From the NCBI GenBank assembly GCA_900469475.1, contig UBXG01000012.1, positions 1 through 64,000 of the forward strand: DNA of 64,000 nt, written 5' to 3'. The notes under the pieces are model-generated. The model ran no database searches. It was not told the origin of the DNA and was given only the letters and a program-made list of their open reading frames with translations. The position numbers were made by a program, and so were the translations under genes. Origin of the DNA: Hyphomicrobiales bacterium (GTDB lineage: Bacteria > Pseudomonadota > Alphaproteobacteria > Rhizobiales > Rhizobiaceae). Shown here in pieces: positions 27,600 to 37,420 of the stretch; positions within the stretch are counted from its first letter, which is position 1, and each line of letters opens with the position of its first letter.

Positions 27600-27725
27600 A
27601 TTATTGATTTCCACCCTGAAGCCTGCTACACGGCATCATCCACGCGCTGTCAGCGTGCAATTCTTGTTGCATTCGGCCGAGGCGTCTGCCCGCGGCGCGA
27701 TGCATCGTCCAGGCTGGAGACCTTC

Positions 27726-29126
27726 ATGAGCACTGAAAAGGACTACATCGTCGCGGATATCGGCCTTGCCGACTTCGGCCGCAAGGAAATCACGATCGCC
27801 GAAACCGAGATGCCGGGCCTGATGGCCTGCCGCGCCGAATTCGGCGAAGCGCAGCCGCTGAAGGGCGCCCGCATCACCGGCTCCCTGCACATGACGATTC
27901 AAACAGCCGTTCTCATCGAGACGCTGGTGGCACTCGGCGCTCAGGTGCGCTGGGCTTCCTGCAACATCTTCTCGACGCAGGACCATGCCGCCGCCGCAAT
28001 CGCCGCATCCGGCGTTCCGGTCTTCGCCGTCAAGGGCGAGAGCCTCGAAGATTATTGGATCTATACCGACAAGATCTTCCAGTGGGCCGATGGCGGTCTT
28101 TCCAACATGATCCTCGACGATGGCGGCGATGCCACCATGTACATCCTGCTCGGCGCCCGCGCCGAAGCCGGTGAGGACGTGCTCTCCAACCCGCATTCGG
28201 AAGAAGAAGAAATCCTCTTCGCGCAGATCAAGAAGCGCCTTCAGGCAACGCCTGGCTGGTTCACCAAGCAGCGCGATGCCATCAAGGGCGTAACGGAAGA
28301 AACCACCACGGGCGTCAACCGCCTCTACCAGCTCAGCCAAAAGGGCCTTCTGCCCTTCCCGGCCATCAACGTCAACGACAGCGTCACCAAGTCGAAGTTC
28401 GACAACAAGTACGGCTGCAAGGAATCGCTGGTCGACGGTATCCGCCGTGCCACCGACGTCATGATGGCCGGCAAGGTCGCCGTCGTCTGCGGCTATGGCG
28501 ATGTCGGCAAGGGTTCTGCCGCTTCGCTCTCCGGGGCCGGCGCTCGCGTCAAGGTCACGGAAGTCGACCCGATCTGCGCACTGCAGGCTGCCATGGACGG
28601 CTATGAAGTCGTTCAGCTCGAGGACGTCGTTTCCTCGGCCGACATCTTCATCACCACGACCGGCAACAAGGACGTCATCCGCATCGACCACATGCGTGCG
28701 ATGAAGGACATGGCGATCGTCGGCAACATCGGCCACTTCGACAACGAAATCCAGGTTGCCGCGTTGCGGAACCAGAAATGGACGAACATCAAGCCGCAGG
28801 TCGACATGGTCGAATTCTCCAAGGGCAACCGCATCATCCTGCTGTCGGAAGGCCGTCTCCTGAATCTCGGCAACGCCACCGGTCACCCGTCCTTCGTGAT
28901 GTCGGCTTCCTTCACCAACCAGACGCTGGCGCAGATCGAGCTCTTCACCAAGCCCGGTCAGTACAAGAACGAAGTCTACGTTCTGCCGAAGCACCTCGAT
29001 GAGAAGGTTGCCCGCCTGCATCTTGCCAAGCTTGGCGTGAAGCTGACGGAGCTTTCGGAAGAGCAGGCTTCGTATATCGGCGTCACGCCGAAGGGCCCGT
29101 TCAAGTCTGACCACTACAGATACTGA
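27726..29126 (+). CDS. ahcY: S-adenosylhomocysteine hydrolase
   Basis: Adenosylhomocysteinase of 466 residues, recycling SAH from methylation reactions to homocysteine and adenosine. The NAD-binding motif GYGDVGKGSA and the terminal KSDHYRY, with Lys and Tyr contacting NAD of the neighbouring subunit, are intact. The length includes the 40-residue insert present in many bacterial forms. It follows HPr after 177 bases with its own predicted operator and terminator. Confidence 0.98.
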   Translation: MSTEKDYIVADIGLADFGRKEITIAETEMPGLMACRAEFGEAQPLKGARITGSLHMTIQTAVLIETLVALGAQVRWASCNIFSTQDHAAAAIAASGVPVFAVKGESLEDYWIYTDKIFQWADGGLSNMILDDGGDATMYILLGARAEAGEDVLSNPHSEEEEILFAQIKKRLQATPGWFTKQRDAIKGVTEETTTGVNRLYQLSQKGLLPFPAINVNDSVTKSKFDNKYGCKESLVDGIRRATDVMMAGKVAVVCGYGDVGKGSAASLSGAGARVKVTEVDPICALQAAMDGYEVVQLEDVVSSADIFITTTGNKDVIRIDHMRAMKDMAIVGNIGHFDNEIQVAALRNQKWTNIKPQVDMVEFSKGNRIILLSEGRLLNLGNATGHPSFVMSASFTNQTLAQIELFTKPGQYKNEVYVLPKHLDEKVARLHLAKLGVKLTELSEEQASYIGVTPKGPFKSDHYRY

Positions 29127-29157
29127 TTATTAAGACAGTATCCACAACATCTTGTGG

Positions 29158-29190
29158 CCCCGGCATTGACAAATGCCGGGGCTTATTTTT
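29158..29190 (+). terminator. intrinsic terminator of ahcY
   Basis: GCCCCGGCATT (29158-29168), a 4-base loop, then AATGCCGGGGC (29173-29183) followed by TTATTTTTT. It starts 32 bases after the ahcY stop. Confidence 0.88.
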
Positions 29191-29330
29191 TAGCCAGCTC
29201 CCTTCCCCCAGATTCTCCTAGGCAGTATTGTTTTTACACTTGATTCGTGACGAACCGGGCGTGCCCGGAGCCATGAAAATGGGATGTCTTGTCAGGATGC
29301 GGCACATTATAGGACGGAGACAGACCTCTT

Positions 29331-31910
29331 ATGATTGAAGGGGAAGACAACCTGCATCAGCCAGCGTTACGCCGAGCGGCAGCGCTGTTGCTGCGGGGCG
29401 GGGCACATCGGCTCCCGACGGGCGCGAAGCAGGGCAAGGGCCGGCTCGCTCGCCTGAGCCGATTGTTGAGGCTCAGCGTTTTCGGCGGCCTGTTGACCGG
29501 TTTGACCGGACCCGTTCTTGCGCAGGGCAATGACGCTGCTCAGACGAGCATGCGCCTCTTCACCTCGTCGGAAATGGCCGTCTTCTCCGTCATTATCGGC
29601 GTGATTTCCGCCGCACTCCTCTCGACCATGTGGATGGTTCGGCAGCGCGGCAATATGGAAAGCGAAAGCCGCGAGATCCGCACGGCCCTTTCGGATGCCA
29701 ATCAGCGTATTTCCCAGTATCAGGCTTTGATTGCCGACAAGAACCGCCGGATCGTCATCTGGGATGGCCAGAATGCCCGGCCGGAACTGCTCGGCCAGCT
29801 GCCGGTCGAGACGGGCGCGCCGCAGGACAATGAATTCCTCGCCTTCGGGCGCTGGCTGAAATCATGGTCGGCTGGCGAACTCGACAAGGCAATCGACAAG
29901 CTGCGCGGCAGCGGTCAGAGCTTCGATATGGTAGTCGAAACCAACCGCGACGAAATCCTGGAAGCGCAGGGTCGCATTTCCGGCGGGCGAGCTTTCGTCC
30001 GCTTCATCGCTCTCAACAATCTGCGTGCCGAACTCGCCGAGCTGAAGATCGAGCGCGATCGGCTGATGACCTCGATCTCCGCATTTCAGAATCTGCTCGA
30101 TGCCATCGACCTGCCGGTCTGGCAGCGCGACGCGGAAGGCAAGCTCACCTGGGTCAATCAGGCCTATGGCGAGGCCGTGGAAGCGGTTTCGACCGATGAA
30201 GCGGTGCGCGAGGGGCGGGAATTCCTGACGACCGTGGCTCGCGAACGCATTCGCGCGGCCGCCACGCCGGAGTCGCCATTCCACGACAAGATTTCGACCG
30301 TCGTACACGGCAACCGAACCTTCTTCGACGTTATCGACGTCAAATCGCCAAACGGCTCGGCCGGCATTGCGATCGATGTTTCCGAAGCAGAAGCGGTTCG
30401 CGCCGAGCTGGCCCGTACGCTGAAGAGCCACGCCGAGACCCTCGACCATCTGGCGACACCGGTTGCGATTTTCGATGGCGACAGGCGGCTGCAATTCTAC
30501 AATCAGGCTTTCGTCCAGCTGTGGGAACTCGATATTGCTTTCCTCGAGAAACGACCCGACAACGGCGAGCTCCTGGACAGGCTGCGCGGCGCCAAGAAGC
30601 TGCCGGAACAGCTGAACTGGAAGACCTGGAAGGACGACGTCCTTTCGGTCTATCGTGCGCTCGATACGCAAACAGATCTCTGGCATCTGCCAAACGGCCA
30701 GATTCTCAAGGTTTTCGCGACCGCGCATCCGCAGGGTGGCGCCACATGGGTCTTCGAGAACCTGACCGAGCAGGTCGATCTTGAAACGCGCTACAACACG
30801 CTGGTCAAGGTCCAGGGCGAAACCATCGATCACCTCTCGGAAGGCGTCGCCGTTTTCGGCCCCGATGGTCGCATTCGGCTCTCGAACCCCGCCTTTCGCA
30901 TTCTCTGGAACATTACCGAGGCACAGGCCAAGCCCGGCACGCATATCCAAGCTCTGGCGGAGGCATGCTCGCCTTCCTACGACCGGCCGGATGGCTGGAA
31001 GCGGTTTGCCGAACAAATCACAAGTTTCGACGACGAGCGGCCCTCATCGCAGGGCACATTGGAACTTTACTCCAATCTCGTGCTCGACTATGCCGTCATT
31101 CCGCTGCCGAATGCGCAGACCATGCTGACCTTCGTCAACAAGACCGACAGCGTTCGCGCCGAGCGCGCCCTGACCGAAAAGAATGAAGCGCTGCTGAAGG
31201 CCGACGAGCTAAAGAACGATTTCGTCCAGCACGTCTCCTACGAGCTGCGTTCGCCGCTGACCAACATCATCGGCTTCACCGACCTCCTGAAGACGCCGGG
31301 CATCGGCTCGCTGAACGATCGGCAAGCGGAATATATCGACCATATCTCGACCTCCTCTTCGGTGCTGCTGACACTGGTCAACGACATTCTCGACCTTGCG
31401 ACGGTCGATGCCGGCATCATGCGCCTGAATTATTCCGAAATCGTGCTCAACGACCTGCTCGACGAAGTGTCGATGCAGATCGCAGATCGGCTTCAGGAAA
31501 GCGGCGTGATGCTTGAGATCACCGTGCCGGCGCATCTCGGCTCTATTGTCGCCGACCAGCAGCGACTGAAGCAGATCCTGCTCAAGCTTCTGACCAATGC
31601 CGCCAATTTCGCGCCTGAGGGATCAACGATCTCGCTGAAATGCGGACGCGAAGGCACGGATTTCGTCTTCTCGGTTGCCGACAAAGGTCCAGGCATCCCG
31701 GAGGATTTGATCAACGCGGTTTTCAACCGCTTCGCCTCCGGCGCCAAGGGCGGCAAGCGCAGCGGCGCCGGTCTCGGCCTTTCCATCGTCGAAAGCTTCG
31801 TCAGCCTGCATGAAGGCGAAGTTTCGATCGAAAGCCAGGCGGGTAAAGGAACGACGGTCACCTGCCGGATTCCTTCGGCCGAACTGCCCCACTCCGTCGC
31901 AGCAGAATGA
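29331..31910 (+). CDS. divL: DivL-type PAS kinase-like protein (Tyr in place of His)
   Basis: 859 residues: two hydrophobic stretches near 47-64 and 80-101, coiled region, three PAS-like segments (about 260-600), then HisKA and HATPase domains. In the H-box the usual VSHELR is VSYELR, so Tyr637 replaces the phospho-acceptor His. The ATP domain keeps LLTNAANF, DKGPGIP and GAGLGLS. Caulobacter DivL (769 residues, Tyr550) shares this substitution and regulates CckA and CtrA. The same role in the cell cycle is likely but inferred. Its stop overlaps the tsaE start by 4 bases. Confidence 0.85.
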   Translation: MIEGEDNLHQPALRRAAALLLRGGAHRLPTGAKQGKGRLARLSRLLRLSVFGGLLTGLTGPVLAQGNDAAQTSMRLFTSSEMAVFSVIIGVISAALLSTMWMVRQRGNMESESREIRTALSDANQRISQYQALIADKNRRIVIWDGQNARPELLGQLPVETGAPQDNEFLAFGRWLKSWSAGELDKAIDKLRGSGQSFDMVVETNRDEILEAQGRISGGRAFVRFIALNNLRAELAELKIERDRLMTSISAFQNLLDAIDLPVWQRDAEGKLTWVNQAYGEAVEAVSTDEAVREGREFLTTVARERIRAAATPESPFHDKISTVVHGNRTFFDVIDVKSPNGSAGIAIDVSEAEAVRAELARTLKSHAETLDHLATPVAIFDGDRRLQFYNQAFVQLWELDIAFLEKRPDNGELLDRLRGAKKLPEQLNWKTWKDDVLSVYRALDTQTDLWHLPNGQILKVFATAHPQGGATWVFENLTEQVDLETRYNTLVKVQGETIDHLSEGVAVFGPDGRIRLSNPAFRILWNITEAQAKPGTHIQALAEACSPSYDRPDGWKRFAEQITSFDDERPSSQGTLELYSNLVLDYAVIPLPNAQTMLTFVNKTDSVRAERALTEKNEALLKADELKNDFVQHVSYELRSPLTNIIGFTDLLKTPGIGSLNDRQAEYIDHISTSSSVLLTLVNDILDLATVDAGIMRLNYSEIVLNDLLDEVSMQIADRLQESGVMLEITVPAHLGSIVADQQRLKQILLKLLTNAANFAPEGSTISLKCGREGTDFVFSVADKGPGIPEDLINAVFNRFASGAKGGKRSGAGLGLSIVESFVSLHEGEVSIESQAGKGTTVTCRIPSAELPHSVAAE

Positions 31911-33418
31911 CAGCCTCAGAGAGCAGCATTTCCCTCTTCCTCGCAGATGACGCAGCCACGGCTCAGCTCGGCGAGGATCTGGCGCTGGCCCTGAAGGTCG
32001 GCGATTGTCTGGCGCTGTCAGGCGATCTCGGCGCGGGGAAATCATCCCTCGCACGCGCGCTGTTGCGCGCAATGGCCAACGATCCGGAAATGGATGTGCC
32101 GAGCCCGACCTTTACTCTCGTGCAATCCTACGAGCTGCGCGTCCCGGTCTCGCATTTCGATCTCTATCGTCTCGGCGACCCAAGCGAATTGACGGAGCTC
32201 GGCTTCGACGAAGCCTTGCAGACCGGCATCTGCCTTGTCGAGTGGCCCGAAATGGCCGAGGGCGAGCTGCCGAAGGAACGCATCGATCTCAAACTGACGC
32301 ATGAGGGCGAAGGACGGCGCGCCGTCCTCACGGCACCGGACAAGCAGATGGCGCGCATTGAGCGCGTGCTTGCTATCCGCGCGTTTCTCGATTCGCACGG
32401 CTATCGCAGTGCCGCCAGACGTTTCCTCACCGGCGATGCCTCGCTGCGGGCCTACGAGTCCCTTTATCCTGCCGATGGCAGCGACCGCGTGATCCTGATG
32501 GACTGGCCGCGCCTGCCGGAAGGGCCGCCGGTACTGGACGGCAAGCCCTATCCCAAGGTCGCGCATCTCGCCTGGGATACCTACCCCTTTGTGGCGATCG
32601 CCAATATTCTCAGCGAAAACGGCTTTGCCGCCCCCCAAATTTTCGCGGCCGACTACGATCTCGGCATTCTTCTGATCGAGGATCTCGGCACCGACGGCGT
32701 GCTCGATGCGGAGGGCAAGCCGATCGCCGAGCGTTATCGGGCTAGCGTCGCCTGCCTTGCGCATCTGCACAGCCTTTCCATTCCTCGCGACATCCCGGTC
32801 ACGCCGGATCACATCCATCACATTCCTGATTTCGACCGGACCGCGATGAAGATGGAAGCGCGGCTGCTGCTCGACTGGCATCTGCCCTGGAAGCGCGGCA
32901 CGCCGGCAAGCGACGAGGAACGGGCCGATTATCTGGCGATCTGGGACAGACTGATCGATCAGCTCGACGACGCGGAAAAGAACCTGCTGCTGCGCGACAT
33001 GCATTCGCCGAACATCATCTGGCGCGCGCATGAACAGGGTATCAAGCGCGTCGGCATCATCGATTTCCAGGATGCGATGATCGGCCCGACCTCGTACGAC
33101 GTCGCCTCGCTCGTGCAGGATGCGCGGGTGACGATCGAGCGCGATCTGCATGATCAGCTGATGGCTGACTATCTCGCACTTCGTCACGCCCAGGGCGGCT
33201 TCGACGAGGCGAAATTCCTGGAGAGCTGGGCGATCATGTCGGCACAGCGCAATTGCAAGCTTGCCGGCCTTTGGGTGCGGCTCTTACAGCGTGACGGCAA
33301 GCCAGGATATTTGAAGCATATGCCGCGCACGCTCGCCTATCTCGCCATCGCTTTCGAGCACGAAGCGCTCGCACCTCTCAAGGAATGGTGCAAGAAGGCC
33401 GGGATTGGCCGGGCATAA
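31907..33418 (+). CDS. bifunctional TsaE / AmgK-like phosphotransferase
   Basis: A 503-residue fusion. Residues 1-150 are TsaE, the ATPase of the tRNA t6A-modification complex: Walker A GDLGAGKSS (39-47) and HFDLYRL. From about 160 the aminoglycoside-phosphotransferase fold continues with LLLRDMHSPNI and IIDFQDA, like AmgK, which phosphorylates the anomeric OH of N-acetylmuramate/glucosamine during peptidoglycan recycling. The MurU-like gene next door supports AmgK. The fusion is annotated across Rhizobiales, so it is real and not an assembly artefact. Confidence 0.88.
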   Translation: MTASESSISLFLADDAATAQLGEDLALALKVGDCLALSGDLGAGKSSLARALLRAMANDPEMDVPSPTFTLVQSYELRVPVSHFDLYRLGDPSELTELGFDEALQTGICLVEWPEMAEGELPKERIDLKLTHEGEGRRAVLTAPDKQMARIERVLAIRAFLDSHGYRSAARRFLTGDASLRAYESLYPADGSDRVILMDWPRLPEGPPVLDGKPYPKVAHLAWDTYPFVAIANILSENGFAAPQIFAADYDLGILLIEDLGTDGVLDAEGKPIAERYRASVACLAHLHSLSIPRDIPVTPDHIHHIPDFDRTAMKMEARLLLDWHLPWKRGTPASDEERADYLAIWDRLIDQLDDAEKNLLLRDMHSPNIIWRAHEQGIKRVGIIDFQDAMIGPTSYDVASLVQDARVTIERDLHDQLMADYLALRHAQGGFDEAKFLESWAIMSAQRNCKLAGLWVRLLQRDGKPGYLKHMPRTLAYLAIAFEHEALAPLKEWCKKAGIGRA

Positions 33419-33492
33419 CAGCCAGAGACCGGCGACGGCTTTCCGGCCTTGTGCTAAGGAAAACTGATAGCGAATCGAAAGTTCGAGACCAG

Positions 33493-34224
33493 ATGACCAT
33501 CAAGCAAGCCATGGTATTGGCGGCGGGGCTCGGAACCCGCATGCGGCCGATCACCGACACTATCCCGAAGCCGCTGGTGAAAATCGCCGGCAAGCCGATG
33601 ATCGACTATGCGCTGGATGCACTGGCGGAAGCCGGAGTCGAGCAGGTCGTCGTCAACGTCCATCACCATGCCGACCAGATGGAAGCGCATCTGCGCAGCT
33701 ACCGCGGCCTTGAAATCCTGATCTCCGACGAACGGGACGCATTGATGAACAATGGCGGCGGACTGGCCAAAGGTCTGAAGCTTCTTGGCCGTGATCCGGT
33801 TTTCGTCATGAACTCGGATCTCTTCTGGATCGGAGAAAAAGAAGGCAAACCAACGAACCTCGAGCACTTAGCCGGATTCTTCGACGCGGATCGCATGGAC
33901 TTTGGTATGCTCTGTGTGGAGCTGGAGAAGACGACGGGCCACAACGGCAAGAATGATTTCAGCATGGCTGAGGATGGTCGCCTCTCACGCTATAGCGATG
34001 TCACCGGTAACGGCGTAGTGTACGCTGGCACGTTGGTCATCAATCCGTCGTTTCTCGATGACGCGCCGGACGACGCCTTCAACATCAACACATATTACGA
34101 CAAGGCCATCGAGCGCGGCCGGCTCTATGGCACGATGCTCGACGGCCACTGGCTGACTGTCGGCACGCCGGAGGCGGTTGGGGAAGCGGAGGAAACGATC
34201 CGGAATTTCCGGGCGTTTGCGTGA
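33493..34224 (+). CDS. murU: nucleotidyltransferase, MurU-like
   Basis: NDP-sugar pyrophosphorylase fold of 243 residues with LAAGLGTRMRP and IPKPLVKIAGKP near the N-terminus and NNGGG and GTPEAVG later. MurU makes UDP-MurNAc from MurNAc-1-phosphate, bypassing de novo MurA/MurB synthesis. Adjacency to the AmgK domain supports this over a general mannose-1-phosphate guanylyltransferase. ATG 33493 is preferred; the upstream in-frame ATG 33385 overlaps the previous gene. addB follows after 4 bases. Confidence 0.8.
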   Translation: MTIKQAMVLAAGLGTRMRPITDTIPKPLVKIAGKPMIDYALDALAEAGVEQVVVNVHHHADQMEAHLRSYRGLEILISDERDALMNNGGGLAKGLKLLGRDPVFVMNSDLFWIGEKEGKPTNLEHLAGFFDADRMDFGMLCVELEKTTGHNGKNDFSMAEDGRLSRYSDVTGNGVVYAGTLVINPSFLDDAPDDAFNINTYYDKAIERGRLYGTMLDGHWLTVGTPEAVGEAEETIRNFRAFA

Positions 34225-34228
34225 GCCG

Positions 34229-37200
34229 ATGGCGGGCGGACACCGGCAGCGCATTCTGACGATCCCAGCGGGCCTGCCCTTCCTGAAAACGCTTGCGACA
34301 GCGCTGTGCGATGGGCGGCTGACCGAACATTTCCGTCATGATCCAAGCGACCCGCTGTCACTCGCCAAGGTCAGCATCTTTCTGCCGACGCGGCGCGCGG
34401 CGCGCGTGCTGCGCTCGGAATTCGTCGATCTGCTCGGCGGCCGCTCCGCCATCCTGCCCGTCATCCGCCCGCTCGGCGAAACCGATGACGACAGCGGCTA
34501 TTTCGAAGAAGCACTGCCCGAAACGGCCGATCTGGCGCAGCCGCTTGCCAATACGGCACGGCTCTTGGAACTGGCGCGGCTGATCCTTGCCTGGCGCAAT
34601 AAGCTGCCGCAGATCGTGCGCGACATTCACTCCGATTCGCCGCTGGTGGCGCCGGCAAGCCCGGCGGATGCCATCTGGCTCGCACGCAATCTCGCCGAAC
34701 TCATCGATTCGCTGGAGACCGAGGACAGGGAATGGAGCGAGCTTGCCACTCTCAGCGCGGAGGATCATGCGCTCTGGTGGCAGCTGACGGCCGAATTCCT
34801 GGCGATCGCCAGCGCCTTCTGGCCGGCGCGCCTCGAAGAACTCGGCAAATCATCGCCCGCCCGCAACCGCAACGCCGTCCTGCGCGCCGAAGCGCAGCGG
34901 ATATCCACCATGCGGCACCCCGGCCCCGTCATCATTGCCGGCTCGACCGGCTCGGTGCCGGCAACGGCGGAATTGATCGCGGCCGTTGCTGCCCTGCCGC
35001 AAGGCGTGATCGTGCTGCCCGGACTCGATCTTGCGATGCCGGAGGAGGATTGGCAGCTTGTGGCGCCGGAGACAGCCATCGGCGAAAGAGCCGATCCCAC
35101 CACGCGCAGCCATCCACAATATGGTCTTTCGCTGCTGCTAAAGCGGTTGCGCGCCAGCCGGCGCGATGTCGAACCCATCGCGGATGCGGCTGAAACCATG
35201 CAGATGCGGGCGCAGATCCTGTCGCGCGCGCTGGCGCCGGCCAAGGCGACGAGCGGCTGGGGAAGCTGGCGCAAGACGCTTTCTCCCGAGGCGATCCCGG
35301 ATGCTTTCGCCGACGTCGCCCTCATCGAAGCGGCTAATGAGCGCGAGGAGGCGACCGCGATCGCGATCGCCTTACGGCTGGCGCTGGAGAAACCGGGACG
35401 CGATGGCGGCGAAAGCCAGGCGGCCTTGATTACCCCCGACCGCAATCTCGCCCGACGGGTAACAGCCGAGCTTGCCCGCTTCGGTATCACCGCCGACGAT
35501 TCCGCCGGTACGCCGCTGAACGCCACGCCTCAGGGCACGCTGCTGCAATTGCTGCTGGAAGCATCCCTTCGCCCTGGCGACCCCGTTGCCGTTGTCGCGC
35601 TGCTGAAACATCCCCTCGCCTTGTTCGGCCTGCCTGCGGAGACACATCAGCCGGGCGTCGATGCGCTGGAGATCCTGGCGCTCAGGGGCGGCGTCGACAC
35701 CATCGACATCGGCAGGCTGGAAACCCTGCTGGACGACCGCGTAGCGGAACAGGCCGATGACCGCCATGCGCCGCAATGGCGCAAAGCGCTGCCGCCCGAG
35801 GCCATCGAGCATGCGCGGGCGCTTGCCCAGCGAGTGGCTGCGGCATGCGAACCGCTGATATCAGCGCTTTCCCTACCCGCGTCAGAGGGTCTCCTCACAC
35901 TTTCGGATTGGGCGGAGCGTACGGGCCGCGCCCTTGAAGCCGTCGCCGTCGATGAGCGTGGCAGCCTGGCGGGCCTCTGGTCCGGCGAGGCGGGGGACAC
36001 CCTGGCCGGCCTCCTTCGCGATGTCATCGAGACCGATGGCCAGCTGGAAGCCGACGGTGTGCAATGGATCGATATCATGGCCGCGCTCTGCGTGGGGCAG
36101 GCGGTAAAGCCCCGCGCACTCAGCCATCCCCGCCTCTTCATCTTCGGTACGCTGGAAGCACGCCTGCAGAGTGTCGATACGCTGATCCTCGGCGGGTTGA
36201 ACGAAGGATCCTGGCCGGGGAAGACGGCAAACAACCCCTTCATTTCCCGCAGCATGAAGACCGAGATCGGTCTGGAGCCGCCGGAGCGCCGTATCGGCCA
36301 GCTCGCGCACGACTTCGAAATGGCGAACGGCACGCGCGACCTGATCTATTCACGCGCGCTGCGCCAGGGTTCGACGCCGACGGTCGCGTCGCGCTGGCTG
36401 CAGCGGCTGATCGCGCTCGGCGGCAAGGAACTGGAAGAGGCCATGAAGGCGCGCGGCGACCAGTATCGCCATTGGGCCGCGATGATCGACGAGGGCGAAA
36501 ATCAGGCCCCGGCGCTGCGCCCGGCACCGAAGCCGCCTGCAGAGCTGCAGCCGAAGAGCTATTCCTTCAGCGAGGTGGGGCGGCTGCGGCGCGATCCCTA
36601 TTCGATCTATGCCCGGCGCGTGCTGCGGCTCGATCCGGTCGATGCGTTCAACCGCGATCCCGGCCCGGCCGAGCGCGGCACGCTCTACCACAAGATCATC
36701 GACCGTTTCGTCCGCGAAGGGCATGTGGCTGGCACGCCGGACGCGGCTCTAGCCATGGATCAGATCATTGCGGAGCTTTTCGATGCCGAACGGCTGCCCG
36801 TTCATATCGACAGCGTCTGGCGACCGCGGTTCCGCGAAGTGGCGCGCGCCTTCCTTGCCTGGGAAGCGGAACGGCGCCCCGAAGTGCGCAAAACGGCGAC
36901 GGAAGTGCCCGCCGGCGTCGAGATCGAGCCGATCGGCATTCGGCTCACGGGCGTTGCCGACCGCATCGACATCAAGAGCAACAAGGGCGCGGATCTCATC
37001 GACTACAAGACCGGCTACAATCCCTCTCCGCCACAGGCACGCGCGCTGCTCGATCCACAGCTGGCATTGGAAGCCTATGCGCTGAAGGCCGGCGCGTTCC
37101 GCAACATCGGCGCACTGACCCCCGAAAACCTGCTTTATGTCCGGCTGCGGCCCGGTGACCGCTTCAAGGTCGACCAGGTCAACAACGAGCATTCCAGCCG

Positions 37201-37420
37201 CGGCGGCAAGACGGAAACGAAGTCGGCTATGGATCTCGCACAGGAATCGATGGACCAGCTGGTGAAATTCGTCTCGCTGCTGCAATCCGGCAAGAAGGGC
37301 TTTTCCTCGCGACTGATACCGGCGCAGCAGTTCGAGTATGGCGGCGACTACGATCATCTCGCCCGCGTTTCGGAGTGGTCGACGGCCGAGACCGAGCAGG
37401 AAGGCGGCGGCGATGAGTGA
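34229..37420 (+). CDS. addB: double-strand break repair protein AddB
   Basis: Alphaproteobacterial AddB of 1,063 residues, the non-motor partner of AddA in the RecBCD-like helicase-nuclease. The N-terminal inactivated helicase region leads to a C-terminal RecB-type nuclease with GVADRIDIK and LIDYKTG (DxK). ATG 34229 is used since the longer ORF overlaps murU. Its stop overlaps addA (ATGAGTGA at 37413-37420). Confidence 0.93.
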   Translation: MAGGHRQRILTIPAGLPFLKTLATALCDGRLTEHFRHDPSDPLSLAKVSIFLPTRRAARVLRSEFVDLLGGRSAILPVIRPLGETDDDSGYFEEALPETADLAQPLANTARLLELARLILAWRNKLPQIVRDIHSDSPLVAPASPADAIWLARNLAELIDSLETEDREWSELATLSAEDHALWWQLTAEFLAIASAFWPARLEELGKSSPARNRNAVLRAEAQRISTMRHPGPVIIAGSTGSVPATAELIAAVAALPQGVIVLPGLDLAMPEEDWQLVAPETAIGERADPTTRSHPQYGLSLLLKRLRASRRDVEPIADAAETMQMRAQILSRALAPAKATSGWGSWRKTLSPEAIPDAFADVALIEAANEREEATAIAIALRLALEKPGRDGGESQAALITPDRNLARRVTAELARFGITADDSAGTPLNATPQGTLLQLLLEASLRPGDPVAVVALLKHPLALFGLPAETHQPGVDALEILALRGGVDTIDIGRLETLLDDRVAEQADDRHAPQWRKALPPEAIEHARALAQRVAAACEPLISALSLPASEGLLTLSDWAERTGRALEAVAVDERGSLAGLWSGEAGDTLAGLLRDVIETDGQLEADGVQWIDIMAALCVGQAVKPRALSHPRLFIFGTLEARLQSVDTLILGGLNEGSWPGKTANNPFISRSMKTEIGLEPPERRIGQLAHDFEMANGTRDLIYSRALRQGSTPTVASRWLQRLIALGGKELEEAMKARGDQYRHWAAMIDEGENQAPALRPAPKPPAELQPKSYSFSEVGRLRRDPYSIYARRVLRLDPVDAFNRDPGPAERGTLYHKIIDRFVREGHVAGTPDAALAMDQIIAELFDAERLPVHIDSVWRPRFREVARAFLAWEAERRPEVRKTATEVPAGVEIEPIGIRLTGVADRIDIKSNKGADLIDYKTGYNPSPPQARALLDPQLALEAYALKAGAFRNIGALTPENLLYVRLRPGDRFKVDQVNNEHSSRGGKTETKSAMDLAQESMDQLVKFVSLLQSGKKGFSSRLIPAQQFEYGGDYDHLARVSEWSTAETEQEGGGDE

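Noticed and set aside
27671..27725. A segment resembling the SAH riboswitch upstream of ahcY (CCGAGG ... CCAGGCT)
   Set aside because: The closing P1 helix does not pair (CCGAG versus TGGAG), and the usual conserved core order is not met. A covariance-model search with the SAH riboswitch family would decide.
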